A stretch of 64,000 nt of DNA from Oreocharis arfaki (taxonomy: Eukaryota; Chordata; Aves; Passeriformes; Paramythiidae), in contig VZRR01007843.1 in NCBI GenBank assembly GCA_013398015.1, positions 258,282-322,281 of the forward strand, in the 5' to 3' direction. The notes under the pieces were generated by a model. The model was not told where the DNA came from. It ran no database searches and saw nothing but the letters and a program-made list of their open reading frames with translations. The translations under genes were made by a program, and so were the position numbers. Of this stretch, positions 21,781-32,638 are shown in pieces. The stretch's first letter is position 1. Each line of letters opens with the position of its first letter.

Positions 21781-24267
21781 TTTCATATCTTAGCAGTTTG
21801 CTTTTTTAAGATCAGGACAAAAGCTTTAAAAGACTAAATGAATAAACAGAGTTTTGATGATATGCAGTCTGAAGCTAGGTTTGGATTGTTCTTTAGAATA
21901 TGCCTGAGGTTTTTAATAATGAAATTTCTTTGCCAACTTGAAAAAAAATCCTACTCTTCACTCTTGGATGGTCTTCCATACCACAAATATACAGGTTGGC
22001 CCAAATACTGCTCTGGGAATAAACCAACCTGTAATCACACATGTTCTAGATGAAGGTGATTATTCCAAGAATTGTATCTTATAGAAACTTTTTTCTATGT
22101 TTTTTTTTTGCTTTTTCTGTTTTCACCCAACCAAAAATCATATTTGCTTTTCCCCTTGGCTGCCAAATAATGAATAGATATCTTAGTCAAAGAATTCCAT
22201 GAGTTTCCAAATGTTTTAGATCCTCAGAGAATCCTGCAGCTTGAGAAACATATGAGAAGTTTAGAGTGCTTCTATCTACAAGGATAACCTTGCTTGTATC
22301 CCAGTTGAATTCCATCTGTCATAAGGCAGCCCTACCTCCACAATATGTTGAAATTCATTGAAAAGTTCCACTGTCCTCCACACTGCTTAATAATATTACA
22401 ATATGTGAGAAAACCATGGTACTGGTATTAGGCTTTGGCTAAATAAGAAATATTTTCAAACACAAATACCAACCAAGTGAATTTTTTTATATAGGTGTAG
22501 AAAAAACATATGACTGTCATATATAACACTGAGTATCTTTCAACATCTAGTGTTTTAATGCCATTTTAAAAATACCAGACTTGGCTTATTTTGAGAGTTA
22601 AGTCTTTTTTTGAGGCGGGTTTTACATAGAATAGAATTTTTGGATTTTTTTTTTTTAATGGGAAAGGGTTTTTTTCCCCCTCCATCTAGTATATTGTCCA
22701 CCCACTTGCATTCTGTTTTATAAAAAGAAACTACTTTTTTTGTTATTGAAAACGATGAAAATAATAAATAAATGTTTTTTCAAGCTTGAATATGCCACTT
22801 TTCTATCTGGAATGATTTTATTTGTGTTTCAAACCAATTCAAGTAAATATTTGACTGGGTTTCAGTCATAATAGATGAAAATATCCAGGAAAATATTTAT
22901 ATGCGCTTTTCCTTCAGTAGAAAACTAATCTTTAATACCCTAAGTATATGCTGTTGTTCTTCTGTGGGAGAATTGTGGCTTCAGAAAAGGACACTGCTAC
23001 CAGCAAAAGTGTACAGAGTGTACTAAACTCTCTTTTCATACAAAAACATCCATTAGTTTGCATTAGTTGGGCAAGAGATGTCAATCAGGAATTGAAAGTA
23101 CTCAGGGATTCCTCAGTAGCTCACAAAAATATCTCTACTATCTAGAATTTCAATTAAATTTAAATTTACATTTAATTGACTTTGTCTCCCTCATTTCCCT
23201 CTCTGTTCTCAGATGTATGTATAATTGCATTTATTCTAATTAATATTTACTGAATTTTAATCTACAATCCTGCGCTGTCACTTAGCACAGTTATTTTTCT
23301 GAACAGCTCTCAAAAAGTGTCTTAATAATCCTTTTTGAGAATCCACACGATGTATGTTCCCTGAATTATCTTGAGATGCTCTTCTTTTTCTTTCTGGATT
23401 TTCAGAGAGCTTAAGATTTGGGACTAACACTTTATTTTATGGAAATGTGGGCAGTCTGAGTCTATTAAGGTATAGTTGTCCAAGTCCCATGCTGTTTTTC
23501 TCTCAATTAGACTGTCAGGTTCCATAAGGACAAAGACAATTACCACCGGTTTGTTATGAGCTAGGCAGCCCCAAATTGTCCTCCCGGAAGAAACCTGACA
23601 TGGTCACACTGCCTGGTCATCAGGAATGTTGGTTTGCGTCCATGAGCTGACTCACCATCTCCCTAGCTGCTGTTTGGACAAGGAAATTTGGATGGTGATT
23701 CTGCCCTTAGAGAAAGTGCTTTGAAAGACCTTATCTTCATCCGTGAATTCCCAAACATCTTCATAACTATGTTTCTTAGAGATTCTCAAAGGTTCCTGGG
23801 GCTGAGCTATCTAATCATGACTTAATTGGGTACCCACAGCAACTGTTTTTCAGTAGCTGTCTCTGCATGCACTTGGCAAGTACAAGGGAGTGCGATTTGT
23901 CTTAATCATCTTTGGTGATGCATTAAGCTATGCAAAATTACTTCATATTTTGCATAAACTAAGATTAAGCAATCAGGCATTTACTCCAGATTGCTTGACA
24001 CACAGTGAATTCTTAAACCACAAGAATGCTCAGATGTCTGATCCCATGGGCATTTATATGTCTCTTTAAGAGCGTGCTTTCATCACGCAGAGCTACGTCT
24101 GTCCTTTGAATTTCCCACTTTGCAATTAAACTCACAAAAATCATTTCCACAGGTCATAGCTGATATTGTTCTGGTGTTCCTCCAGACTTTTCCTTTTTCT
24201 TCTGATTTCAAACTTGCTGGATTTGCCAGCTGGATATTCCTGTGCCTGCAATGCCACCATGGGTTGG
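21781..24267. other. Non-coding with three inverted repeats
   Basis: AT-rich DNA with no coding signal. TACAGGTTGG (21990-21999) pairs perfectly with CCAACCTGTA (22024-22033), and CCCA/TGGG nest inside, giving a 44-base stem-loop. TCAATTAAAT (23150-23159) pairs with ATTTAATTGA (23170-23179). TATGCAAAAT (23929-23938) pairs with ATTTTGCATA (23947-23956). A 15-base palindrome centred on 22515 is also present. Confidence 0.55.
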
Positions 24268-24345
24268 TCACAGAATCGTAGAATGGTGTGGGTTGGAAGG
24301 AGGCCTTGATAGTCCGGTTTCAGCTTCCATCTCCCTCTTACTCTG
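24268..24345 (-). repeat. CR1 LINE, decayed 3' end, minus strand
   Basis: Opens with TCACAGAATCGTAGAATGG and TGGGTTGGAAGGAGGCCTTG, the complement of the CR1 3' terminus. After about 75 bases the match can no longer be followed. Part of the 88-codon frame starting at 24288 comes from it. Confidence 0.75.
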
Positions 24346-25044
24346 GGCAAAGAAACACAAGTGCCTTGGTCATTCCCATTCATGAAATCACCAGCTGGGA
24401 ATTTCTTTGTATATGTAGGTTTCCTCTATTCATGATGCAGGGAGCTTACTCAACCATATCCAGAAAAAAATTTCCTATTCTGGATCACTGCTGTCAGTGG
24501 TCAGTTTTCCAGCCTGGAAATATAAATACCTCTGCTGTAGGGCTGAATTCATAACTTTTTTTTTTTTAACTTATTTTTTCGTGTGTCACAGGAAATAAAC
24601 ACAGAATAAAAAGTAGGTTTTTAGGGTTTTGTATATCTACCTTCAGAGACTTACAAAACACGCATGTCACACAGTGTACCAAATGCTTTATGTATGTACA
24701 GTGTTCTGAACGTGACTGAAAGACTTTTCCATGTCAAAATTTTAGTTTGTCACTTTAAATAATTGAAAATTAGAAAGGCCCAGACCTCAGTCTTAAATTA
24801 CTAAAACAAAATATGTTGATTGATTCAATGTACATTCTTCCAGCTTATAAGCGTGAACATTTCCAGTATTTCAGTTTTGCCTCAAAAACACTTATGAGGT
24901 GAGAAAACTAGAGTGATAGCTTTCCAAGAACATATCACATCTATCCATCTTCTGGGACTAGAAACCTCTGTGATAGTTTTATGATATTTTAGGGTATAGC
25001 AAAATTACTTCATCTCAATTTGAAATATTTCCCATACATACGAG
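24346..25044. other. Non-coding, nothing recognised
   Basis: AT-rich DNA with a short T run near 24560. No repeat or motif cluster is visible. Confidence 0.5.
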
Positions 25045-25285
25045 TTTATAAGCAGTGTTACTGGCAGGCTGAAAGCCTGAATGCTTATAAATAGAGAGCT
25101 GAAATGGGGATAAAAGTAGCCCTGTGATCATTACAGGCTTCTTCCTTCGAGTAAAGTAACAAATAATTTATTGCATCAAAGAGGCCAAGACTGCCGAAAG
25201 TGGGCAAAGGTCACCCTGGTGCCAGAGTTCACAGCTCTGCCCTGATAAGCAGATGGTTCCTAAGCAGATAAGATGATAATAGATA
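25045..25285 (+). promoter_or_regulatory. Candidate regulatory cluster: hairpin, TATA-like box, DR1, E-box and GATA sites
   Basis: A stem-loop spans 25045-25091: TTTATAAGCA pairs with TGCTTATAAA, and inside it CAGGCT/AGCCTG close a 3-base loop. Its right arm overlaps TATAAATA (25086-25093). Downstream, TGGGCAAAGGTCA (25201-25213) matches the DR1 nuclear-receptor/HNF4-type element. Then come TGATAAG (25243), CAGATG (25250), AGATAAG (25266), TGATAAT (25274) and AGATA (25281): four GATA cores plus an E-box within 45 bases. An E-box about 10 bases before GATA resembles TAL1/GATA composite sites. This density is suggestive, but chance is not excluded and no transcript is known to me here. Confidence 0.35.
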
Positions 25286-25591
25286 CCAACAGTCGATGGC
25301 GTTAGAGGTGGAAATACAGCAATGCCAAAACATTAGGTTCAAACTGTGTGCACCACTGAGAGACAGATCTTGACATTGCTAAGGTTTTTTTTTCAAAGAT
25401 CAGCCTTCAGAGCCTTGAGTTTGTTGTACTCTAACATGGAGGATATCCAAATCTTCTTATCTTGCATAATCATTTGTAGAAACCCCCACATTAAGCCTGG
25501 CTTAGGTAAAACAAGCGTGATAAGAGAATCACGACCCGAAGAAGAGAAAATAGAAACCTGCTCTGTACATCTTCTAGCTGTTCTTTGCACA
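25286..25591. other. Non-coding, nothing recognised
   Basis: No repeat. Overlapping frames of 131 codons (plus, 25346-25741) and 153 codons (minus, 25393-25854) exist, but both are compositionally odd, run through the CA repeat, and match nothing I recognise. Confidence 0.45.
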
Positions 25592-25609
25592 GCACACACA
25601 CACACACAA
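25592..25609. repeat. CA dinucleotide microsatellite
   Basis: Nine CA units, followed after a short interruption by CACACAC (to about 25620). Confidence 0.95.
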
Positions 25610-25727
25610 GTGCACACACGTAGGCACAGCTGCTTGACAGCCAATGTCATCTGGTTATCTACAATCTCCTTTACTAGAGCCTTGCTCTCCGCAATGCACC
25701 GGTGCCTCTGCTCTGTGTTAGATAAAC

Positions 25728-25860
25728 ATGGCAAACACTGATAGCAACAAGAGAGTGGTATCACAGGTCCTGCTTGGCAGCAGCAGCAGCTCCAGCAGCG
25801 GCAGTGGGGGCTCAGCAAACCCCCCCACGTCTGCTTGCTCATGTGCTCTGACAATCCAGG
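25728..25860 (+). other. Possible but unproven first coding exon
   Basis: An ATG at 25728 in a good context (A at -3, G at +4) opens a frame that passes through a CAG/AGC-type repeat encoding seven serines followed by GSGG (about residues 18-28). It reaches a donor-like CCAG|GTGGG at 25860/25861. The segment is GC-richer than its flanks. The protein start is not recognised, and the serine run is simply what the trinucleotide repeat encodes. Chance is the more likely explanation; it is recorded because codon context and a splice-like end coincide. Confidence 0.12.
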
Positions 25861-27623
25861 TGGGAAAGCTGCACAGAGCAGGAATTTATTACGGCGGTTG
25901 GGGCTGGCTGGAAAGCTCCTCTCTCTTTTTATTTTAATGGTCGCTTAAATTACTTCTGCAGACTTTGACAAAGCTTTGATTAGCACACACAAATATCACC
26001 CACAAATTCAAACTGGATCTTTCATCCTTATAAACACAAGGCCAGACTCTCATTTCGATCCTGGATGCTGCTTCTGGGCTCTCTCCAGATTTTCTGCCAA
26101 ACACTGCCACCAAGTGTGAATCTTAGATTTTTTACTAAACGGCCAAGGAGAAAAGAGACCCACCTGCCAGATCCTGGTCCTGATGACCTCAACAAGAATT
26201 TGAGACACAAAGACACTCACAGAACTTCTTCCTCTCTATTTCCCCTGTTGAAAACAGGGTTGTGAAAGCTGTCTGGCACTCATCTAACATCTAATTTCTG
26301 TCAAAATAAACATCTAAAGTCACAGACATGGGTACAAATGACAGAGCCCCATCCGTAGTGTAAAAGAGTAAGACAGATGTGGAGTGAGAGGAGGCGACTA
26401 ATGCCTAAAAAAATAATACAAACAAAAAAAGTAAAGGAAAAATTGTTGCTCTAGATGACACAAATCCCCAGCTCCTGAGCCTCGCAATAATACCTCAGCA
26501 TTATCGGTAACATGACTGCCTCTGGTTCCTTTAGTTTTGTACCATAATAATCAATGTGACATGTGAAACTGATGTGAGGAATAATATATTATCAGTCTCA
26601 GGGAAGGAATATCTTTATTGCTACTTCAAACAAGACCATCCTGAGAATTTGTCTGCTCACCACATGGAAAGGTAAAGATAAATAACAGGGAAAGATAAAT
26701 TGAAATACTTCCCAGTAAAGCTGATGAGAACTCTACACGACAAAGTAAAATGAGAACAGTTCAAACAGCCTAACTTTTTGGAGTATGAACTTAATTTCAA
26801 AATCAGAGTGTTCAAACATCTATCTGGTCAACTTCACATTCTTTATATTAAATGGAGTTAATTATCTATACTTATCCACTGTGCCTCTCTAAATGATCCC
26901 TAAGAAAGTCACTTGTCAAAAGGGATGCTGAGAAAGCACAAACCCCGGTAGCTAGAAAGAAAGAGTGTGATTTACAGCCTGGAACTGTTGCTCTTTGATT
27001 GCAGTGGGTTTGGTAAAAAAGGCTGTGGTGTGCAGCAGTCTTTCCTGGTCCTGGGTGAAGTGACACTCCAGAGAGGACTCTTTCCATCAGCCATGTTCCA
27101 TGACTTCAGTGAGAATAAGAATTCTTAAGAATGCTATTTTATGCAACACTTACATGTTTCAGGCACAAGCCCATGGTCCTGAGTTTCAGCTCTGACCTTT
27201 AGCAAGTTTAAATTAACAAACATTTGAACCAGAAAGACACACTCCAAGCGGCTCGCAACAGCGAGAGGCCAAAACCATAGAAATTTAAAATAAGACATAG
27301 GATTGCTACAGACAACACACCTCGAGCTGCAATTCTGAAAAATCCACTTAACTAGAAATATGTTCCTCAGGCCATAAAGATCTGGGTTTCTATATCATTC
27401 AGAAATTTGAAATTTTTCCAGGTGTGTTTAAATACTTCTGAGTTTGGATGTACATGCATCACTTCTCTTTGTTTAACAGGTTGTGCCCATACATATCACA
27501 GAACTAAACTCAGCCTTGGGCATTCATCAGCAGTTCTTGTAGCTGCACAACATAGGATTAGTTAAATAGTATGCACTTTTCCTTAAGTAAATATGAGTAC
27601 CTGTATAATTATTTCTCCTGCAG
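25861..27623. other. Non-coding, nothing recognised
   Basis: Mixed AT-rich DNA. Frames of up to 71 codons on either strand show no domain. No CR1 or LTR blocks. Confidence 0.5.
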
Positions 27624-27661
27624 GCCTTAACAGCACCAGAGGAGCTGTTATCCTTTATCAG
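27624..27661 (+). other. Candidate 38-base exon
   Basis: An acceptor-like pyrimidine-rich stretch ending CTCCTGCAG (to 27623) is followed by 38 bases and then a donor-like CAG|GTAAAT (27659-27667). Two of three frames are open. The segment from CCAGAGGAG to AGGTAAAT (27636-27667) recurs 61 bases downstream (27697-27728) with both ends conserved and a variable middle. This could be a microexon or poison exon, or a decayed tandem duplication. No protein family is recognised. Confidence 0.25.
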
Positions 27662-27916
27662 GTAAATCTAATGCAGCTTTTAAATTGCTATGTGTGCCAG
27701 AGGAGTTCTTTGGATCTCTTAGGTAAATAATCTCACTTTTTAATTTTTTTTTTTTTATTTATTCTAGGTGGTCTAGCCTCACGTCACCCAGAAAGGATTT
27801 ACAGAGGCAAAATGCATTAACTTTATTTGAAATAAGTCCCCATATATTGATGAGAAACCAGACCCTTAAGTAGCAATTCTAATTATAATAGAGATCTGAA
27901 TGCTTGCTTGTCATAA
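27662..27916. other. Non-coding, holds the second copy of the 32-base motif
   Basis: The second CCAGAGGAG...AGGTAAAT copy is at 27697-27728, ending in another donor-like TTAG|GTAAAT. A T-rich run follows near 27738-27760. Confidence 0.5.
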
Positions 27917-28165
27917 ATCACAGTATTACAGAATGGGAAGAAGGTAAAACCTGCATTAAAGACACTTGCAGAGCACTTCTTTCTGGGACAGACCGTAAAC
28001 TTTTCAATTCTTCATCCAGTCTGGTTTGCAATGTTTCAAGTACCAGATCTTCTGTCAATCCCCTGAGGAAAATATTCTGTATCCCCACAGAGCAAGCATT
28101 GTTAAGGGTTCTTTCTAGACATTCAGCTCAATTATTCATTTATCCACTCCTAATTATGCTCACCT
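27917..28165 (-). repeat. Possible ancient CR1-like LINE tail
   Basis: The order of weak blocks (ACAGAATGGGAAG, TCCAGTCTGGTTTGCAATG, CCCCTGAGGAAAATATTCTG, TTCTAGACATTCAGCTCAA) parallels the ancient copy at 10541-10772 and other reptile-wide CR1 tails. Divergence is high, so an alignment is required to confirm it. Confidence 0.45.
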
Positions 28166-28851
28166 CAATAAAAAAACTGTTCTCCTCAGAACGACACTCA
28201 GTTGGAGACACCTCCCCATGCCCCCCGCTATTATTTGGACAAAGTTAGTGATTCTATTATTCATTTTCCACAAATGAAGCCTGTATGTCTGTCTTCGTGG
28301 GATTTCTCTGTGTTTCAATTCCCCAGCTCTACAATAAGTCTCACTTTCTCACATCCTTTATCTGTTCTTCTAAAAGCTCTAACACAGGGTCAGTCTTTAT
28401 TTGTGTACATTATCTACAAGCAATACTTAGGGAGCCCGAGATCAACTTCTCAAATACCCTGAGATAGGACAGGAAATCAGTAATAGGAAAAGGAAAAGCT
28501 GCAGATTATTCTATTTATTTTTTGACAACATATTGCTATTAGAGAATGATAACTGAAATAAGTACCCCTTTATACACCTATCTGGTTTCCACTGGCCCTG
28601 AAGTTTAGTCCCAAAAATAGATTGAGAGAATCTAACAAACAGAGGTATCATCCTGCGTGTTGTAAAGTAGCCAAAGTAACACTTACAATAATCCCATGAA
28701 AAATATCTATTCTGAAACAGATATTTAAAAACAAAGCTTGAGCTTTTCATGAGCGTTACTAGCGATTTTCTTTTTCTGAATGACAGTTGGCCACAGCAAA
28801 TAATAGCCAACTTTAAATTTGAAATTGAACAATGTGTGTGTAGTAGACCCA
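28166..28851. other. Non-coding, nothing recognised
   Basis: AT-rich DNA. Overlapping frames of 60-154 codons (for example minus 28511-28975) have lysine- or phenylalanine-rich stretches from homopolymers and no domain. Confidence 0.5.
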
Positions 28852-28881
28852 GGAAAAAAAAAAAAAGTTTCTTTTTTTTTT
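28852..28881. repeat. Paired A run and T run
   Basis: A poly-A run is followed directly by GTTTC and a poly-T run, so the two can pair as a hairpin with a very short loop. Confidence 0.8.
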
Positions 28882-28916
28882 CAGGCAGGGTAAGAGAAAA
28901 AAAATCATGCTTACCG

Positions 28917-28981
28917 AAAAAAAAACAAAACAAACAAACCACCACCAAAGAAAAACAAACCCAAAAAACCCCCAAAAAAAC
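28917..28981. repeat. A/C-only low-complexity tract
   Basis: 65 bases of A and C with one G (28950). It includes CAAA-type units, a CCACCACC stretch and A runs broken by CCC and CCCCC. Same class as the tract at 12235. Confidence 0.9.
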
Positions 28982-29198
28982 TTCTCCAATATGTATGGCT
29001 CTATGTTCCTTGGCTGCAGCAAGGAACTAAAATTTCAAGGGAACTTCAGTAATAGTAAAGAGACCAAGATACCAACTGCAGGTCTCCTTTGTTGGGGCGG
29101 TTGAGCTGGCAATGGTAGAAGCTGAGATGCCAGAAACCCCTGGTGCAGGAGACCCCCTGCACTGGTGGATCAGCTCCAAAATGTAAATAATTTCCCCG
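28982..29198. other. GC-enriched left flank of the assembly gap
   Basis: From about 29085 the sequence becomes GC-rich. GTGCAGG (29143-29149) pairs with CCTGCAC (29156-29162) around a 6-base loop. It ends at CCCCG, then Ns. Confidence 0.5.
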
Positions 29199-29341
29199 NN
29201 NNNNNNNNNNNNNNNNNNNNNNNNNNNNNNNNNNNNNNNNNNNNNNNNNNNNNNNNNNNNNNNNNNNNNNNNNNNNNNNNNNNNNNNNNNNNNNNNNNNN
29301 NNNNNNNNNNNNNNNNNNNNNNNNNNNNNNNNNNNNNNNNN
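29199..29341. other. Assembly gap, 143 undetermined bases
   Basis: A run of N. The flanks are among the more GC-rich bases locally, so the missing piece is probably GC-rich or repetitive. The gap length may be an estimate. Confidence 0.99.
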
Positions 29342-30847
29342 GGCCTGCGAGGTGCCGAGCTGCACCCCCAGGGCATCCCTTGCAGGGGTTGCTTTTGGGT
29401 TAACGCAGCGATTTCAGCCACCCCACAGCACCCCGCATCACTCCTTATCTGTTTTTTTTTATTCACTCAGCAGATTTTTCCTTCCCATTTCTTGCCTTAG
29501 TTTCTGCTCGTGATGTTCATTTAAATAACCATGGGGAAAATGACTAAATGGCAGTATGTTTGTTTGGACTCTGACAGCACAGACTCCTGAAATCAGCTGG
29601 GGACAGCAGGCATGAACAGTACAACCATGGGTAATACTTTATCCTGAAACTTCTGGTTTTTGGCAATAAAAGAAAATAAAGATATTTAAATTATTGCCAA
29701 GATCGATTTTTTTTTTCCCTAAATAATTTTATGCTACTACAAAGCTGTCTGGACACACGTTGTGGTCCCAATCAAAGCACACAAGAATTAATAACTTGCT
29801 CCTCAAAGTGAGACCCTAGACATCTCAAGTGCCTTTACACTTTCACCTGCTCTTCCTTCACTTTGCTCTTTCTCATCCTATTTTGAAGAGTATGCTTGTG
29901 CTCTGGTGGAAACTGGTGAAAAAGTTTCCATGAAGGTGTCTCTTTGAAACTCCAAGTTCCAGCCTAGACAATGACAATTACATTCCAGCAGAGGCCTTAT
30001 CCCTTGGCAGCAGGTGGTGACCATCAGACAGAGGGGTAAGAGCAGAATTTTTCTTACAGGTGGTACTTGGCAAGCCCAGTAGTTCCCAGGACATGGTTCA
30101 AACCTGTGGGAGACAGATTCACCTTCTTTCACTGCAAGTGGCACGTTGCTTATATTCTTGCTTGTGCCTTTTGATGTTTGTATTGAATTTATCCTTGGAA
30201 GTGAGGGTTTGGACACAGAGATAACTTGAAGGAAAATGTGTTCTCTGTTGACCATTGAGCAGATGATGCCTAAGGTACTAAAGGACCACTGGACAAAGAT
30301 ATTTGCACCTGAAACATTTGGTGATGGGTTCCAAATTTTACTTTTCTTCAAATTAAGGAAATGTTTCCTTACCTTGATGTTGCCACCGTTGCTCAGGACA
30401 ACACTCTAATGAGTTCCAGCCTTCTGTGGACACAGAATATGAGATTTTAATTTGAAGTCTGATCGTATGTCTGGGTCCCCCTGGAAAACTTTATTAGCTC
30501 TTTTCTTCATAAATAACTTCTAGAGGATCAAAGGTCTGGGCATGAAGCGCCATGGCAAATTTGTCCCTGGATGATTTAGCAAAATCAATAGATTTATCAG
30601 AAATAAATTTGTCCTAATGTGTTTACCCATACATAAAAACTGTATGTGATCATCACATTTATTATGACATGACACAAGAAATCACAGCTATTCACAGTCT
30701 TCTTTGTCTGCCACGCACTCCACAGCTAATTTTGTGTTACAGTGGAGAAAATAACTGTGAAATATCAGCAGTCTCTTCTGCATATTCAGCATGAACCAGT
30801 GGCTGTCCTTGCACCTTAATCTATTTCTGTATGAGGCTGAGTCCTTA
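29342..30847. other. Non-coding, with GC-enriched right gap flank
   Basis: 29342-29450 is GC-rich with a few CpGs, then AT-rich DNA follows. The minus-strand frame 29878-30351 (157 codons, ATG start) is among the longest in the window outside low-complexity sequence. Its translation has several cysteines in the C-terminal half and a basic start but no domain I recognise; without splice or conservation evidence it is not called as a gene. Confidence 0.45.
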
Positions 30848-32617
30848 AAAAAAAAAAAAAAGAAAATATACAGAACATTTTAAATCTGATCTCAGTAAAG
30901 GTTTTATTTTTAGAGCCCAGGTCTATTAATTTGAGCAGCATTTGTCCTGATTTCCTAATAGTTTCTCCACACCATGAAAGCGTGATACAGTCTTAATTTT
31001 CTGAGAACTGGAATGCTAGAAGTGCAAGATATGCTCAGTACTGGAATGCCAGGGGAATGGTTTCCCTGGCAACAGCAAGCACATAAAAAGTATTCAGAGT
31101 AGTCCCTGATTCTCCTGTTTTAGGCCTCCATTGATAGGGGAATCAAATCTAGTTTGGATTTTTTTTTTTTCTCTTTTTTTTTATTTAAGGTGAACTGCAG
31201 GGCAGGAGCATAGGAATGTGCTTTATTGCATTTTGCCACCTTGTGGAGTAAACCTGTAGGAAGGGAATTTAGGAGACATGTCCATAGAGCCCTAGAGAGG
31301 GCATGAAGTCAATGGAGGTAAAAAGAGAATAACCAACAATTAAAAAAAAATGCTGCCTATTTTCAAATTGCGAATTTTCTAAGGTCATTTTTGAAACGAG
31401 CCAGAGGGACTTCAGGGTTCAGCATAAGGCTTGGCTCTGGCTCTGCAAGACACTTGGATACGTCTACCTCTAACCTGAGGAGCAGTCTCTGTGATTTGGA
31501 ATGCAGATCCTCTCCTCTTTAGGCACTTGGACAGTCCCATAGAAATCAGAGACATGCTTCAATGTCTCACCTAACCATGGCTCATACGGCGTTACTTTAA
31601 GGTCATACAGATTAATTTCTGTCTTTCCTAAAAGGAATCCCAATTGGGGTCACACTGCAAAGTTGCCTTTGAGAGGGTGCAATAAAACTGAAATTTGTCT
31701 TCAGCTTACACTGAGGTGTAAGTGTTTTGCCTGCACTGACATTTTCAAGTGAGGACACGTGAGTTTCATTTGTCTGCAGTTTGACATGTTTCTCTAGTAC
31801 CAGTTCTAGTTGCGGTTTTGCATACACGGAATGAGATTTAAACCGTAGACTAAAAAAGTTGAGGATATGATCAATCTTTCATGAACTTTTGATACCCATG
31901 ATTTTCAGTATAGGAGGAGATAGAGCTGAAATTTTTGGGGGTTGTTACTGCATAATTTCTCATGGAGCAGCCTAAAAATGTGAATATGATAAAAATATGA
32001 ATATGACTCATCCCTTGAACATTTTGACCCCTCTGATGTAACAGACATAGATAATTTGGCTTTGGAAAATAATATACAGAAAAAATATGAGCCTCTAGTA
32101 TTACATATTTGAGTTATTACATAGGCTTATGAGTTACGGATTATTCGCAAAGTGGAGAAAATACTTTTTTAAAATACAATACCCCACAAACTCATTGGTT
32201 CAGCCAGAACAAATGGTACATGAAAAAAAAAGGATTTGTATCTTCATTCACACAACGAATCTGACTCGAGGTTCTGTTCTTTTCCTTCTTCCCTCAGTTC
32301 TAGAGCCTTTGTCCTTTCTGTGCTCTCCTTGTTCGTATGCTTGCTGAGTATTTATACTTCCCAAGTGAATGAGCTTTCCTTTATCCTAATTGAATCTTTT
32401 AAAAATGTTTTTTTTCTTACTTTCTACAGTAGTTAGTAAAGGCTTGTTATTTCTTACTCTTCTCCTGTGCCCCTTCACAGGCTCCTATGTTACCTTCCCT
32501 TAGACTTTGCAACAGGGCTAGCAAAGACAAAGGTGATATTTAGCACTTGGAGAGTGTAAAATTAATCTAGACTTGGACTACCTTTTGTGATCAAAAAAAT
32601 TTCACTATCTCCCATTT
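30848..32617. other. Non-coding, A and T runs
   Basis: A poly-A run starts near 30848 and a T-rich run lies near 31160-31190. Otherwise AT-rich DNA with short frames and no repeat body. Confidence 0.5.
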
Positions 32618-32638
32618 AAAAAAAAAAAAAAAAAAAAA
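32618..32638. repeat. Poly-A tract (21 bases)
   Basis: Uninterrupted As followed by GGAGG. No recognisable retrocopy lies upstream. Confidence 0.95.

Noticed and set aside
25393..25854. 153-codon minus-strand frame
   Set aside because: Cysteine- and serine-rich because it reads the CA and CAG repeats on the reverse strand; overlaps a plus-strand frame.
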